Both the position numbers and the translations under genes were made by a program. The notes below the pieces were generated by a model. The model ran no database searches. It was not told the origin of the DNA and saw only the letters and a program-made list of their open reading frames with translations. Shown here piece after piece: positions 27,033 through 35,293 of a DNA stretch of 64,000 nt. Each line of letters begins with the position of its first letter. The first letter of the stretch is position 1. The DNA lies in contig NZ_BMIG01000002.1 in assembly GCF_014641715.1 (NCBI RefSeq), forward strand, positions 310,001-374,000. The letters are read 5' to 3'. This DNA comes from Polaromonas eurypsychrophila. Its GTDB lineage: Bacteria; Pseudomonadota; Gammaproteobacteria; Burkholderiales; Burkholderiaceae_C.

Positions 27033-27061
27033 GCAATAACTGCGCCAGATGGGTGCGCACC
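27033..27061 (-). promoter_or_regulatory. Sigma-54 (-24/-12) promoter of amt plus palindrome
   Basis: On the minus strand TGGCGCAGTTATTGCTT has GG and GC separated by exactly ten bases, matching the TGGCAC-N5-TTGC consensus except one base. The GG lies at 27046-27045 and the GC at 27034-27033. A perfect palindrome ggtgcgcacc lies at 27052-27061, just upstream, and might be part of an activator (NtrC-like) site. The predicted transcript start is about 60 bases before the amt ATG. Confidence 0.7.
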
Positions 27062-27116
27062 AATCTGGGCGTAGTTTCGATAATGAAAGGGAGGCGCAGG
27101 GCTACAATCTGGCCTG

Positions 27117-27230
27117 TCATTGGGGAGTAGCCACCCTTTCAATCCTGAGAGGGGCTTGCGTCAACAGACTTGTCCGTCAAGGACATGGCGCCAGCAGTCC
27201 ATCGGACCCCGCGAGACCTTTGACTGCACA
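27117..27230 (+). ncRNA. yybP-ykoY manganese riboswitch
   Basis: The class signatures occur in order: ttggggagtagcc (27120-27132), gcttgcgtcaacagac (about 27154-27169), and ccccgcgagacctttg (27207-27222), with intervening stems. This arrangement is the yybP-ykoY aptamer, known to sense Mn2+. It sits directly ahead of a TMEM165/GDT1 exporter gene, a standard pairing in proteobacteria. A 10-bp inverted repeat (ttgactgcac 27220-27229 with its complement 27256-27265) overlaps the aptamer end and is the likely expression platform. Confidence 0.88.
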
Positions 27231-27294
27231 GCTCCTGCTCAAGGCCGGGGATGCCGTGCAGTCAATGGTTTTCGGCCGGAGTCCGCAGTCTGTC

Positions 27295-27858
27295 ATGGAA
27301 GCTTTCCTCGTCTCTACGGGCATCGTCGCCCTCGCCGAAATGGGCGACAAGACGCAACTTCTTGCCCTCGTACTCGCTGCGCGTTTTCGCAAGCCCTGGC
27401 CCATCGTGGCCGGCATTTTTGTGGCCACCCTCGCCAACCACGCGCTGGCCGGCGCACTGGGTGCCTGGCTCACCACCGTGGTCGGCCCGCAAATGCTCCG
27501 CTACATCCTCGGCGCTTCCTTCCTGGCCATGGCGCTGTGGATGCTGATTCCCGACAAGCTCGAAAGCGACGGCGATACGAAGGCGCCGCGCTTCGGAGTT
27601 TTTGCGACCACGGCGCTGGTGTTTTTCCTGGCCGAGATGGGCGACAAGACACAGATCGCCACCGTGATGCTGGCAGCGCGTTACAACGCCATGGCCGCCG
27701 TGGTGGCCGGTACTACGCTCGGCATGATGCTGGCCAACGCGCCCGTGGTCTGGCTCGGTGAACGTGTGACGCGCCTGGTGCCGCTGCGCGTGGTGCACAT
27801 CGTCTCCGCCCTGATTTTTGCGGGGCTGGGGCTGGCGGCATTGCTGATCAAGGTCTGA
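27295..27858 (+). CDS. TMEM165/GDT1 (UPF0016) family manganese exporter
   Basis: A 187-residue membrane protein from ATG 27295. It has six helices in two inverted halves, each with the family motif: ALAEMGDKTQLL near residue 12 and FLAEMGDKTQIATVML near 112. The acidic residues of E-x-G-D-K-T bind divalent cations. Bacterial members (MneA-type) export Mn2+. Control by the upstream yybP-ykoY riboswitch supports induction by excess manganese. The longer frame from 27049 is riboswitch RNA and not coding. Confidence 0.92.
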   Translation: MEAFLVSTGIVALAEMGDKTQLLALVLAARFRKPWPIVAGIFVATLANHALAGALGAWLTTVVGPQMLRYILGASFLAMALWMLIPDKLESDGDTKAPRFGVFATTALVFFLAEMGDKTQIATVMLAARYNAMAAVVAGTTLGMMLANAPVVWLGERVTRLVPLRVVHIVSALIFAGLGLAALLIKV

Positions 27859-27920
27859 TCCGGGGGCGGACTTACCGCTGCGGGCAGTCGTGGAGGCCAT
27901 ATCCACCGGGGGTATACTTC

Positions 27921-27975
27921 TTTTCAGCGCCGATTTGCCAGCTTGCGGGCGCTTAAAAAGTTCAGCTAAAGACGA
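27921..27975 (+). ncRNA. SAM-II riboswitch upstream of metX
   Basis: The SAM-II consensus elements are visible: stem strand agcgcc (27926-27931), conserved gattt next to it, gcttgcggg, the closing strand ggcgct (27948-27953), the aaaaa linker, and the pseudoknot-forming 3' element agctaaag (27964-27971). SAM-II controls metA/metX in alpha- and some beta-proteobacteria, switching the gene off when S-adenosylmethionine is abundant. The gene downstream is metX, as expected. Confidence 0.85.
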
Positions 27976-27984
27976 CATCCACGA

Positions 27985-28017
27985 CCCGGACTCGCTTTTA
28001 GCGACGCCGGGTTTTTT
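27985..28017 (+). terminator. Intrinsic terminator acting as SAM-II expression platform
   Basis: Stem cccgg (27985-27989) with ccggg (28007-28011), an inner tcgc/gcga pair, loop tttta, and then six T. It lies between the aptamer and the metX start, so it terminates the leader. The aptamer 3' strand gctaaa (27965-27970) is complementary to tttagc (27997-28002) in this hairpin, which would allow an antiterminator when SAM is absent. Confidence 0.8.
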
Positions 28018-28035
28018 GTTTTGTGGGGGCTTTCC

Positions 28036-29310
28036 TTGACGCTTGTTGCCACGCCGCAGTCCATGCATTTCGCCGACGCTTTGCCGCTTCAAAGCGGCGC
28101 GTCCATTCGTGCCTACGACCTGAGCTACGAGACTTACGGCATGCTCAACGCTGACAAGTCCAATGCCGTGCTGATCTGCCACGCGCTGAACGCCTCGCAC
28201 CACGTCGCGGGTATCTACCTCGACGACGCGGGCGCACCGGTGCCGCGTTCAGAAGGCTGGTGGGACACCATGATTGGCCCCGGCAAGCCGGTGAACACCG
28301 ACAAATTTTTTGTCATCGGCGTGAACAACCTCGGCTCCTGCTTCGGCTCGACCGGGCCCATGCAGACCCACCCCGACACCGGCGAGGTCTACGGCGCCGA
28401 CTTCCCTGTTGTGACCGTGCAGGACTGGGTTGATGCGCAGGCGCGCTTGCTCGACGCGCTGGGCATCCAGACGCTGGCGGCGGTCATGGGCGGTAGCCTG
28501 GGCGGCATGCAGGCCCTGAGCTGGACGCTGCAATACCCGGACCGCGTGCGCCATGCCGTGGTGGTCGCCAGCGCACCCAACCTGACGGCTGAAAACATTG
28601 CCTTCAATGAAGTCGCGCGTCGCGCCATCGTGACCGATCCGGATTTTCATGCCGGGCACTACGGCCGACATGGTGTGTTGCCACAGCGCGGCCTGCGCAT
28701 TGCCCGCATGATCGGACACATCACTTATCTCAGTGATGACGTGATGAATGAAAAATTCGGGCGTCAGTTACAGGCCCCCACGCTTGTCGTTTCGCGAGCC
28801 TTCGGCGGTACGCTGCCCCTTGCCGAGGATAAGGGGGTGCTGCGCCTGCGGCCCGGCGAAGCCGGTTCCGTGGCCCCGGCTGGTGAAGAAGGGACCCCCC
28901 CAAAGCCTGTCGCTTCTCCCTTCAAATACTCGACGCAGGAGGTCGAGTTCCAGATCGAAAGTTACCTGCGTTACCAGGGCGACAAGTTCAGCGAGTACTT
29001 CGATGCCAACACCTACCTGCTGATCACACGGGCACTGGACTACTTCGATCCCGCCGCCGCCCACGGCGGCAATCTCACGCAGGCGCTGGCGCAGGCCAGC
29101 GCCAAATTCCTGCTGGTGAGCTTCACCACCGACTGGCGCTTTTCGCCGGCGCGCAGCCGCGAGATCGTCAAGGCCCTGCTCGACAACCAGCGCGACGTGA
29201 GTTACGCGGAGGTCGACGCACCCCACGGGCACGATGCCTTTTTGCTTGACGACCCCCGCTACCTGGGCGTGGTGCGCTCTTATTTCGAGAGCAAGGTGGC
29301 GCCATGTTGA
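28036..29310 (+). CDS. metX: Homoserine O-acetyltransferase MetX with in-frame repeat insertion
   Basis: Acylates homoserine at the start of methionine biosynthesis. Start TTG 28036 (ggggg seven bases upstream) is favoured; ATG 28063 is possible. The alpha/beta-hydrolase core is intact: [12 protein letters not shown], the nucleophile elbow [12 protein letters not shown], and the C-terminal Asp and His in [11 protein letters not shown] and [16 protein letters not shown]. The length of about 424 residues exceeds the usual 375-380. The surplus is about 50 residues between GRQL and [12 protein letters not shown], encoded by a family B repeat (28771-28923). Co-transcribed with metW (7-base overlap). 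Confidence 0.92.
   Translation: MTLVATPQSMHFADALPLQSGASIRAYDLSYETYGMLNADKSNAVLICHALNASHHVAGIYLDDAGAPVPRSEGWWDTMIGPGKPVNTDKFFVIGVNNLGSCFGSTGPMQTHPDTGEVYGADFPVVTVQDWVDAQARLLDALGIQTLAAVMGGSLGGMQALSWTLQYPDRVRHAVVVASAPNLTAENIAFNEVARRAIVTDPDFHAGHYGRHGVLPQRGLRIARMIGHITYLSDDVMNEKFGRQLQAPTLVVSRAFGGTLPLAEDKGVLRLRPGEAGSVAPAGEEGTPPKPVASPFKYSTQEVEFQIESYLRYQGDKFSEYFDANTYLLITRALDYFDPAAAHGGNLTQALAQASAKFLLVSFTTDWRFSPARSREIVKALLDNQRDVSYAEVDAPHGHDAFLLDDPRYLGVVRSYFESKVAPC
28771..28923. repeat. Family B GC-rich repeat inside metX
   Basis: It shares ccccacgcttgtc, gccttcggcg, cgctgcccctt, aaggggg and ctgcgcctgcggcccggc with the other copies (40412, 45211, 56388), in the same orientation. It supplies a proline/glycine-rich insert and keeps the metX frame open. 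Confidence 0.75.
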
Positions 29311-29903
29311 ATACCGACGCAAAACTCTCCGCCGACCAGTTGCTGATTGCCCGTCTGGTGCCGCAGGGATCGCGCGTGCTGGACCTCGGCTGTGGCGACG
29401 GCGCCCTGCTGGACCATCTGGTGCGCGAACGCGGCTGCACCGGCTACGGCGTGGAGATAGACGACACCAATATTCAGGCCTGCGTGGCGCGCGGCGTCAA
29501 CGTGATCCAGCTCAACCTCGACGAGGGCTTGGCGATGTTCGGCGATGCAAGTTTTGACGTGGTGCTTCAGATCGATACGCTGCAGCACCTGCGCAACGCC
29601 GAGGTCATGCTGTGCGAGACCGCGCGTGTGGGCCGCACCGGCATCGTTGCCTTTCCGAATTTCGGGCACTGGCCGAACCGACTGGCGGTGCTGGGCGGCC
29701 GCATGCCGGTGACCAAGGTGCTGCCCTACCAGTGGTACGACACGCCCAATATCCGCGTTGGCACGCTGCAGGACTTTGCCGCGCTGGCGCAGAAGAACCG
29801 GTTGAATATCCTCGATTCGTTTGGCCTGCAGGATGGCCGGGAAATCCGCTTCTGGCCGAACGCGCGCGCCGGCCGCGCGGTGTTCAAGTTTCAGCACGGC
29901 TAG
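29304..29903 (+). CDS. metW: Methionine biosynthesis protein MetW
   Basis: A 199-residue SAM-dependent methyltransferase-fold protein. Motif I is [17 protein letters not shown] (about residues 24-40). The MetW-specific [12 protein letters not shown] and [17 protein letters not shown] segments are present, as is [14 protein letters not shown]. MetW is required together with MetX for homoserine O-acyltransferase activity in several proteobacteria. The start lies 7 bases inside metX, so translation is coupled and the SAM-II leader controls both. Confidence 0.95.
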   Translation: MLNTDAKLSADQLLIARLVPQGSRVLDLGCGDGALLDHLVRERGCTGYGVEIDDTNIQACVARGVNVIQLNLDEGLAMFGDASFDVVLQIDTLQHLRNAEVMLCETARVGRTGIVAFPNFGHWPNRLAVLGGRMPVTKVLPYQWYDTPNIRVGTLQDFAALAQKNRLNILDSFGLQDGREIRFWPNARAGRAVFKFQHG

Positions 29904-30065
29904 GGAAGCGCTGAACAAGTCCCCTGCGGCGCGCGATCATCCGGGGTCGGGCGGTCTGCTGCGTTGAATTTCTTGCCAATAGTCAACTATTGGCCGCGAA
30001 ATTCGCCTTGCATCCCATCCCGATCCGGCTGCCGCACATCCGCCAGGACTTATTCAGCGCTTCCC
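29903..30065. mobile_element. MITE-like element with 20-bp terminal inverted repeats
   Basis: Ends gggaagcgctgaacaagtcc (29903-29922) and ggacttattcagcgcttccc (30046-30065) are inverted copies matching at 19 of 20 positions. Inside is a perfect palindrome gccaatag-tcaa-ctattggc (29974-29993) flanked by gaattt/aaattc. There is no coding capacity. It fills most of the metW-ChrB gap. Structure suggests a non-autonomous transposable unit or a long cruciform. Confidence 0.65.
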
Positions 30066-30183
30066 AAGTCTGGCGTCGCCATCGCGCTGCTGGTAATATT
30101 GGTTATCGGGAATTCAGCCTCCCGGCTCTTCACAGAAAGACGGTGTCCCGTCCAAGCGCTGGTAACACTCATTGGAGTATTCC

Positions 30184-31086
30184 GTGGACACCTCTTTCCC
30201 ATCCGTTCCCCGCATCACCGCCGAAGAACTCGCTGCCCGCATGGGTCGCGCCGATGCGCCCCTTCTGCTCGACGTCCGGCGCGAGGGCAAATTTGCAGAA
30301 AGCCCGCTCATGCTTGCTGGGGCGCGGCGCTGTGCACCTGAAGACATGGCTGCGCTTGCAGCAACCGGGCCGGCGCGCGAGGTGGTCGTGTATTGCGTCC
30401 ATGGCCACAACGTCAGCGCGGATGCGGCGACGCTGCTCCGCGCTGCAGGCTGGAATGCACGTTTTCTAGCCGGTGGCTTTGAAGGTGGTGAAGACGGCGT
30501 GGACGCCGCAGAAGACATCGTCCGATGGCGTTTGACGCCGCTGCCCACCATGCGCAAGCGCGCCGACTGGGGTGTGACCGGCGAGCAGGTGTCGCGCTGG
30601 ATCACCCGGGAGCGCCCCAAAATTGACCGCATCGCCTGCCCCTGGCTGATACGCCGTTTTATCGACCCGCGTGCCGAATTTTTTTATGTCCCGACTGCGC
30701 AGGTCTTCAGTGAAGCGGCGCGACTGAAGGCGGTGGCCTATGACCTCCCGGGCGCACCGGTGACGCACGAAGGGGAATGGTGCAGCTTTGATGGTTTGCT
30801 TCGCGCCTTCGAGATTGAAGACCCGGCGGTGGACCGCCTGGCCCGCATCGTGCGCGGGGCCGACACCGGCCGGCTGGCGCTGGAGCCGCAGTGCGCCGGG
30901 TTGCTGGTCTTCTCGCTGGGTTTGTCCCGCTTGCATAAGGATGACCACAGCATGCTGGAAGCCGCGATGCCGCTGTACGACGCGCTCTACGCCTGGTGCG
31001 CCAGCGAAGCACACGCTGTGTGGCAGGGAAAGTCACCAGAGTGGCATGACTGGAGGCCGGAAACCCTTGCAGGCGCGGTCGCGTGA
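30184..31086 (+). CDS. Rhodanese/ChrB-domain chromate resistance protein
   Basis: GTG 30184 with ggag seven bases upstream gives 300 residues; a TTG at 30172 is less likely. Residues 1-110 are a rhodanese-like domain (PLLLDVRREGKFAESP, active-site loop VYCVHGHNVS with cysteine). The rest is the ChrB C-terminal domain (KIDRIACPWLIRRFIDPRAE, LHKDDHSMLEAAMPLYDALY). ChrB-type proteins regulate or assist chromate resistance. It is followed by chrA with overlapping stop/start, forming a chromate resistance operon. Confidence 0.88.
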   Translation: MDTSFPSVPRITAEELAARMGRADAPLLLDVRREGKFAESPLMLAGARRCAPEDMAALAATGPAREVVVYCVHGHNVSADAATLLRAAGWNARFLAGGFEGGEDGVDAAEDIVRWRLTPLPTMRKRADWGVTGEQVSRWITRERPKIDRIACPWLIRRFIDPRAEFFYVPTAQVFSEAARLKAVAYDLPGAPVTHEGEWCSFDGLLRAFEIEDPAVDRLARIVRGADTGRLALEPQCAGLLVFSLGLSRLHKDDHSMLEAAMPLYDALYAWCASEAHAVWQGKSPEWHDWRPETLAGAVA

Positions 31087-32450
31087 TGCCGACCACCAAC
31101 CTGCCCGATGGGGTCAGTTTCCGCGAGGCCTTCCGCTTTTGGCTCAAGCTTGGCTTTATTAGCTTCGGCGGGCCGGCCGGGCAGATCGCGATCATGCACC
31201 GCGAACTGGTCGAGCAAAAACGCTGGATTTCCGAGAAGCGGTTTTTGCACGCGCTCAACTACTGCATGCTCCTGCCCGGACCGGAGGCCCAGCAACTCGC
31301 GACCTACATCGGCTGGTTGATGCACCGGACCTGGGGCGGGGTGGTGGCCGGCGCATTGTTTGTACTGCCTTCGCTGTTCATCCTGATCGCGCTGAGCTGG
31401 GTTTACGTCGCCTTCGGCGATGTTCCGCTGGTGGCCGGAATTTTTTACGGCATCAAACCGGCGGTGGCCGCGATTGTGCTGCAGGCGGTCTTCCGGATCG
31501 GCGGCAAATCATTGCGAAACCCGCTGTTAGCTCCTGTCCCATGGGCAATTGCAGCTATCAGTTTCATAGCAATTGCGGTGCTGCATGTGCCCTTTCCATG
31601 GGTGGTGCTGGGAGCCGCGCTGACAGGCTGGCTGTGTGCGCGGTTTGCGCCCGGCCAGTTTGTGCTGGGCGGGGGTCACGGGTCGGCGCAAGCGGCGCGT
31701 GGCCCCGCGCTGATTGACGACGACACGCCCACGCCCGAACACGCGCGCTTCAAAAAATCGCGCCTGGCGGCGGTGCTGGCCACCGGCGCCGTGCTCTGGC
31801 TGCTGCCCATGGGCGCGTTGCTGGCCTGGCAGGGCTGGCATGGCGCCCTGACCCAGATGAGCTGGTTTTTCACCAAGGCGGCGCTGCTGACCTTTGGCGG
31901 AGCGTATGCGGTACTGCCCTACGTTTACCAGGGGGCGGTCGAACAGTTTGGCTGGCTCACCGGCCCGCAGATGATCGACGGCCTGGCGCTGGGTGAGACC
32001 ACGCCGGGCCCCCTGATCATGGTGGTGGCCTTTGTGGCCTTTGTCGGCGGCTGGACCAAAGAGGTGCTGGGCCCGGACGCCCTGTTTCAGGGCGCAACGC
32101 TTGCGGCGCTGCTGGTGACCTGGTTCACCTTTTTACCGTCCTTCATCTTCATCCTGGCTGGCGGGCCGCTGGTGGAGTCCACCCACGGCAAGATACATTT
32201 CACCGCGCCGCTGGCGGCCATCACGGCGGCAGTGGTCGGGGTGATTGCCAGCCTCGCGTTGTTTTTTGCAGCGCACGTTGCATTTCCTGAGAGCGTGACC
32301 GCCGGATTTTCTTCGAGCGTGGAATGGCCCGCCGTGGCGATCATGCTGGCGGCCGGCCTGGCGTTGCTGCGTTACAAGGCCGGCGTGATTCCCGTCATCG
32401 CCGCCTGCGCACTGATTGGCTTGCTGCTGCGCCTGTCCGGCCTGGCGTGA
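31083..32450 (+). CDS. chrA: Chromate efflux transporter ChrA (long form), containing a family A repeat
   Basis: A 455-residue CHR-family protein with two homologous halves. Each half carries the family pattern (WLKLGFISFGGPAGQIAIMH, then MLLPGPEAQQLATYIG; second half FTKAALLTFGGAYAVLPYVY, DGLALGETTPGPLIMVV). It exports chromate using the proton motive force. The start is GTG 31083 or ATG 31086, overlapping the ChrB stop. Residues about 149-165 (LAPVPWAIAAISFIAIA) are encoded by a family A repeat and form part of a membrane helix, so the repeat has been accommodated without breaking hydrophobicity. Confidence 0.92.
   Translation: MMPTTNLPDGVSFREAFRFWLKLGFISFGGPAGQIAIMHRELVEQKRWISEKRFLHALNYCMLLPGPEAQQLATYIGWLMHRTWGGVVAGALFVLPSLFILIALSWVYVAFGDVPLVAGIFYGIKPAVAAIVLQAVFRIGGKSLRNPLLAPVPWAIAAISFIAIAVLHVPFPWVVLGAALTGWLCARFAPGQFVLGGGHGSAQAARGPALIDDDTPTPEHARFKKSRLAAVLATGAVLWLLPMGALLAWQGWHGALTQMSWFFTKAALLTFGGAYAVLPYVYQGAVEQFGWLTGPQMIDGLALGETTPGPLIMVVAFVAFVGGWTKEVLGPDALFQGATLAALLVTWFTFLPSFIFILAGGPLVESTHGKIHFTAPLAAITAAVVGVIASLALFFAAHVAFPESVTAGFSSSVEWPAVAIMLAAGLALLRYKAGVIPVIAACALIGLLLRLSGLA
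31528..31575. repeat. Family A dispersed palindromic repeat, copy 4 (inside chrA)
   Basis: The agctcctgtcccatgggc arm is followed by AGCTAT (31553-31558) and ATAGC (31566-31570). It lies in frame within chrA and encodes hydrophobic residues. Confidence 0.65.
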
Positions 32451-32492
32451 CCGCCGGCAGTAGTTTTCGCCGGGGGCAGGGCAGCCCGCGTT

Positions 32493-34340
32493 ATGCTCAT
32501 GACCATGCACGGTTCTTCGGAAAACATGGCCTCTGCGCCAGCGCACACATTACCTGAGCGCCTGTTCGGCAGCTGGGTTCACGCGGTCACGCCGATCACC
32601 CTGCGCCATGACCTGATGGCTGCCCTGCTGGGCGCGGTGCTGGTGCTGCCGCAGGGCATTGCCTTTGCCACGCTGGCCGGCCTGCCGCCCGAATACGGCC
32701 TGTACACCGCCATCGTGCCCTGCATCATTGCCGCGTTGTTTGGCTCGAGCTGGCATGTGATGTCGGGCCCGACCAATGCGAATTCCCTTGCGCTGTTTGC
32801 GATGTTGTCGCCGTTGGCCATGGCCTTCAGCCCGGCTTATATCCAGATGGTGTTGGTAGTCACGGTGCTGGTCGGCATCATGCAATGGCTGATCGGTGCG
32901 CTGCGGCTGGGCAGCTTGGCCAATTTCATCTCGCCCGCCGCGTTGTTCGGCTTTACCTCGGGTGCAGCGCTGCTGATTGGCGTGTACGCGTTGCCGGACT
33001 TGCTGGGCCTGGCGGCGGCCGCAGAACACGGCGCAGCGGCAGTGTTGCTGCATGTGGTCGCTCAACTGCGCGCCGTGCAACCGGCGGCGCTGACGGTGGC
33101 CGGTTTGACGCTGGCCGTTGCTTTGCTGGTGCGGCGCTGGCGTCCGAGTTGGCCGTCCATGCTCGCCGGGCTAGTGACGGCGACACTGCTGAGCTGGGCC
33201 TGGTCTACCTATGTCAGCGCATCGCCGTTGCCGCTGCGCACCGTCGGTCAGATTCAAACGCCGTGGCCCAAATTTGCGGTGCCCACGGTCAGCTGGTCGG
33301 CGCTGTCCGAGTTGCTGGGGCTGGCGTTTGCGCTGACCATCGTGGCGCTGGGTCAGTCGATCTCGATTGCCAAGGCGGTGGCCGCGCGCTCGGGTCAGCG
33401 CATCGACGCCAACCGCGAATTCCGTGGCCAGGGCCTGTCCAATATCGTCGGCGGTTTCTTTTCGTCTTATGTGTCCTGCGGTTCGCTGAACCGTTCCATG
33501 CCGAATCTGGAGGCTGGCGCACGTACACCGCTGGCGGCGGTGTTCTCGGCAGTGCTGCTGCTTGCGCTGGTGGCGCTAAGTGCTTCCCTGCTGGCGCAGA
33601 TCCCTATGGCTGCGCTGGCCGCACTGCTGCTGCTGGTGGCCGTGTCGCTGCTGGACATCCAACGCTGGAAGCAGTTGTTTGCGCTGAACCGCACCGAATT
33701 TGGTGTCGCATTCGCCACGCTGATGGCGACCGTCAGCATCCGGCTGGAGATGGCGATTTTGCTGGGCACGCTGCTGTCGCTGATGTCCTTTCTGTACCGC
33801 ACTTCGAAGCCGGCGATGCGCACCATGGGTTTCGACAGCCGGGCGCCGGACCGGCAGTTTGTGGTGCTGGCCGATGCTGCAACGCCGCTGGAGGAATGCC
33901 CTCAGCTGAAGCTGCTGCGCATGGAAGGCGAGGTCTATTTTGGCGCGACCCCGCATGTGGCCGATACCCTGCACGCCTTGCGCCACGCGCCGCAGCCGCA
34001 AAAACATCTGCTGGTGATGGGCAAGAGCATGAACTTCATCGACCTGTCGGGCGCGCAGCTCTGGGAGGCTGAACTTAATGCGCGCCGCGCCATGGGCGGT
34101 GATCTGTACTTTCACCGGCCGCGCCCGGAAGTGATCCAGATGTGGCAGACCACCGGCTTCACCCGCTTGCTCGGACCCGCGCACCAGTTCCCGGACAAGC
34201 GCAGCGCGATCGCGACGATTTTCACGCGGCTGGACCCTCAAATATGCCGGCAATGCACGGCCCGCATTTTTGAAGAATGCCGCAGCGTGCCCGGGCCGGA
34301 TGTCGTGGACTCCCCCGTGCCGGCTATTCCGGCGGTTTGA
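32493..34340 (+). CDS. SulP-family anion transporter with STAS domain
   Basis: A 615-residue protein. The SulP signature VLPQGIAFATLAGLPPEYGL lies near residues 50-70, followed by GSSWHVMSGPTNANSLALF. About a dozen membrane segments reach to residue 430, and then comes a cytoplasmic STAS domain (LLVMGKSMNFIDLSGAQLWE). It is a probable sulfate or bicarbonate importer. Its place after chrA suggests sulfate supply under chromate competition (inference). ATG 32493 has a weak ribosome binding site; ATG 32526 is an alternative. The end overlaps the convergent DUF72 gene by 17 bases. Confidence 0.9.
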   Translation: MLMTMHGSSENMASAPAHTLPERLFGSWVHAVTPITLRHDLMAALLGAVLVLPQGIAFATLAGLPPEYGLYTAIVPCIIAALFGSSWHVMSGPTNANSLALFAMLSPLAMAFSPAYIQMVLVVTVLVGIMQWLIGALRLGSLANFISPAALFGFTSGAALLIGVYALPDLLGLAAAAEHGAAAVLLHVVAQLRAVQPAALTVAGLTLAVALLVRRWRPSWPSMLAGLVTATLLSWAWSTYVSASPLPLRTVGQIQTPWPKFAVPTVSWSALSELLGLAFALTIVALGQSISIAKAVAARSGQRIDANREFRGQGLSNIVGGFFSSYVSCGSLNRSMPNLEAGARTPLAAVFSAVLLLALVALSASLLAQIPMAALAALLLLVAVSLLDIQRWKQLFALNRTEFGVAFATLMATVSIRLEMAILLGTLLSLMSFLYRTSKPAMRTMGFDSRAPDRQFVVLADAATPLEECPQLKLLRMEGEVYFGATPHVADTLHALRHAPQPQKHLLVMGKSMNFIDLSGAQLWEAELNARRAMGGDLYFHRPRPEVIQMWQTTGFTRLLGPAHQFPDKRSAIATIFTRLDPQICRQCTARIFEECRSVPGPDVVDSPVPAIPAV

Positions 34341-35151
34341 AGCCCAGCCGTTGCAGCAGGGCCATGGCGGCGGCAGGCGCCTTTTCCTTGGCGCCGTTGA
34401 TGAAAAACACAAACACGTCTCTGGGCGGGACCTTGGCTTTTGCAGGCTCCAGCCGCGGCAGGTTTTCCGGCTCGCTGCCCTGGGCCCAGCTTTGGGCCGC
34501 CGCCGCCCAGGCGTCCAGGGCCTTGGGGGCATAACCGGTCTTGAGCTTGGCGTCGCTGCGCATCAGCCGTGCGTAGACAAAATCCGAGGTGAGATCGGCA
34601 AAGGAAGGAAAGTCCGGCGAGTCGGTAAACACGGTCGCGCACTGATATTTGCGCGCCAGCTTCAGGAAGTCCGGCGTCATGAAGCTGGGATGCCGCACAT
34701 CGAGCACATGGCGCAGTGTGAGACCGTCCGTCGTCTTCGGAAGCAGCGCCAGAAAGGCCCCGAAATCCTCCGCATCAAACACCTTGGCCGGCATGAATTG
34801 CCAGACGATGGGGCCGAGCTTATGACCGAGCTCGCTGATACCGCTGTCCACAAAGCGCTGGATCGACTCGCCGGCTTCAGCGAGCACGCGGCGATTCGTG
34901 GTGAAACGGATGGCCTTGAGTGACAACACAAAGTCATCGGGCGTCTCGTCGCGCCACTTGGCAAAAGTCGGCGGCTTGAAGCTGCTGTAGTAGGTGCCGT
35001 TGACCTCGATGGCGCTGAGCTGGCGGCTGGCGTAGCCCAGTTCCTGGCTGTGCGGCAGCTTGGCCGGGTAAAAATTGTCGCGCCAGGGCGCGTAGGTCCA
35101 GCCGCCGATGCCGACGCGGATGCCGGAAGCGGAAGACGACGATTTTTTCAT
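34324..35151 (-). CDS. DUF72 domain-containing protein
   Basis: A 275-residue TIM-barrel-like DUF72 protein, complete. Characteristic text includes RVGIGGWTYAPWRDNFYPA at residues 11-29, ELGYASRQLSAIEVNGTYYS, FVLSLKAIRFTTNRR, GPIVWQFMP, and DFVYARLMRSD near the C-terminus. The biochemical role of DUF72 is unknown. It is convergent with the SulP gene and divergent from the M20 peptidase; no operon partner. Confidence 0.9.
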   Translation of the reverse strand: MKKSSSSASGIRVGIGGWTYAPWRDNFYPAKLPHSQELGYASRQLSAIEVNGTYYSSFKPPTFAKWRDETPDDFVLSLKAIRFTTNRRVLAEAGESIQRFVDSGISELGHKLGPIVWQFMPAKVFDAEDFGAFLALLPKTTDGLTLRHVLDVRHPSFMTPDFLKLARKYQCATVFTDSPDFPSFADLTSDFVYARLMRSDAKLKTGYAPKALDAWAAAAQSWAQGSEPENLPRLEPAKAKVPPRDVFVFFINGAKEKAPAAAMALLQRLGFKPPE

Positions 35152-35293
35152 GGTGACCCTTCATCGATGCGCTGACTAGCCTCATGGTTGCAGAAAATGA
35201 CCCAGCGCGCCAAGCGCCCTCCGAAAAACCGGGCTGGCACGTCCGGTCAGGCGCGGGTACAGTCGGTCTTATGCACCATTTTCCGGAGTTGCC

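Noticed and set aside
27049-27294. N-terminal extension of the manganese exporter
   Set aside because: This stretch folds as the yybP-ykoY riboswitch and the membrane protein motif starts right after ATG 27295.
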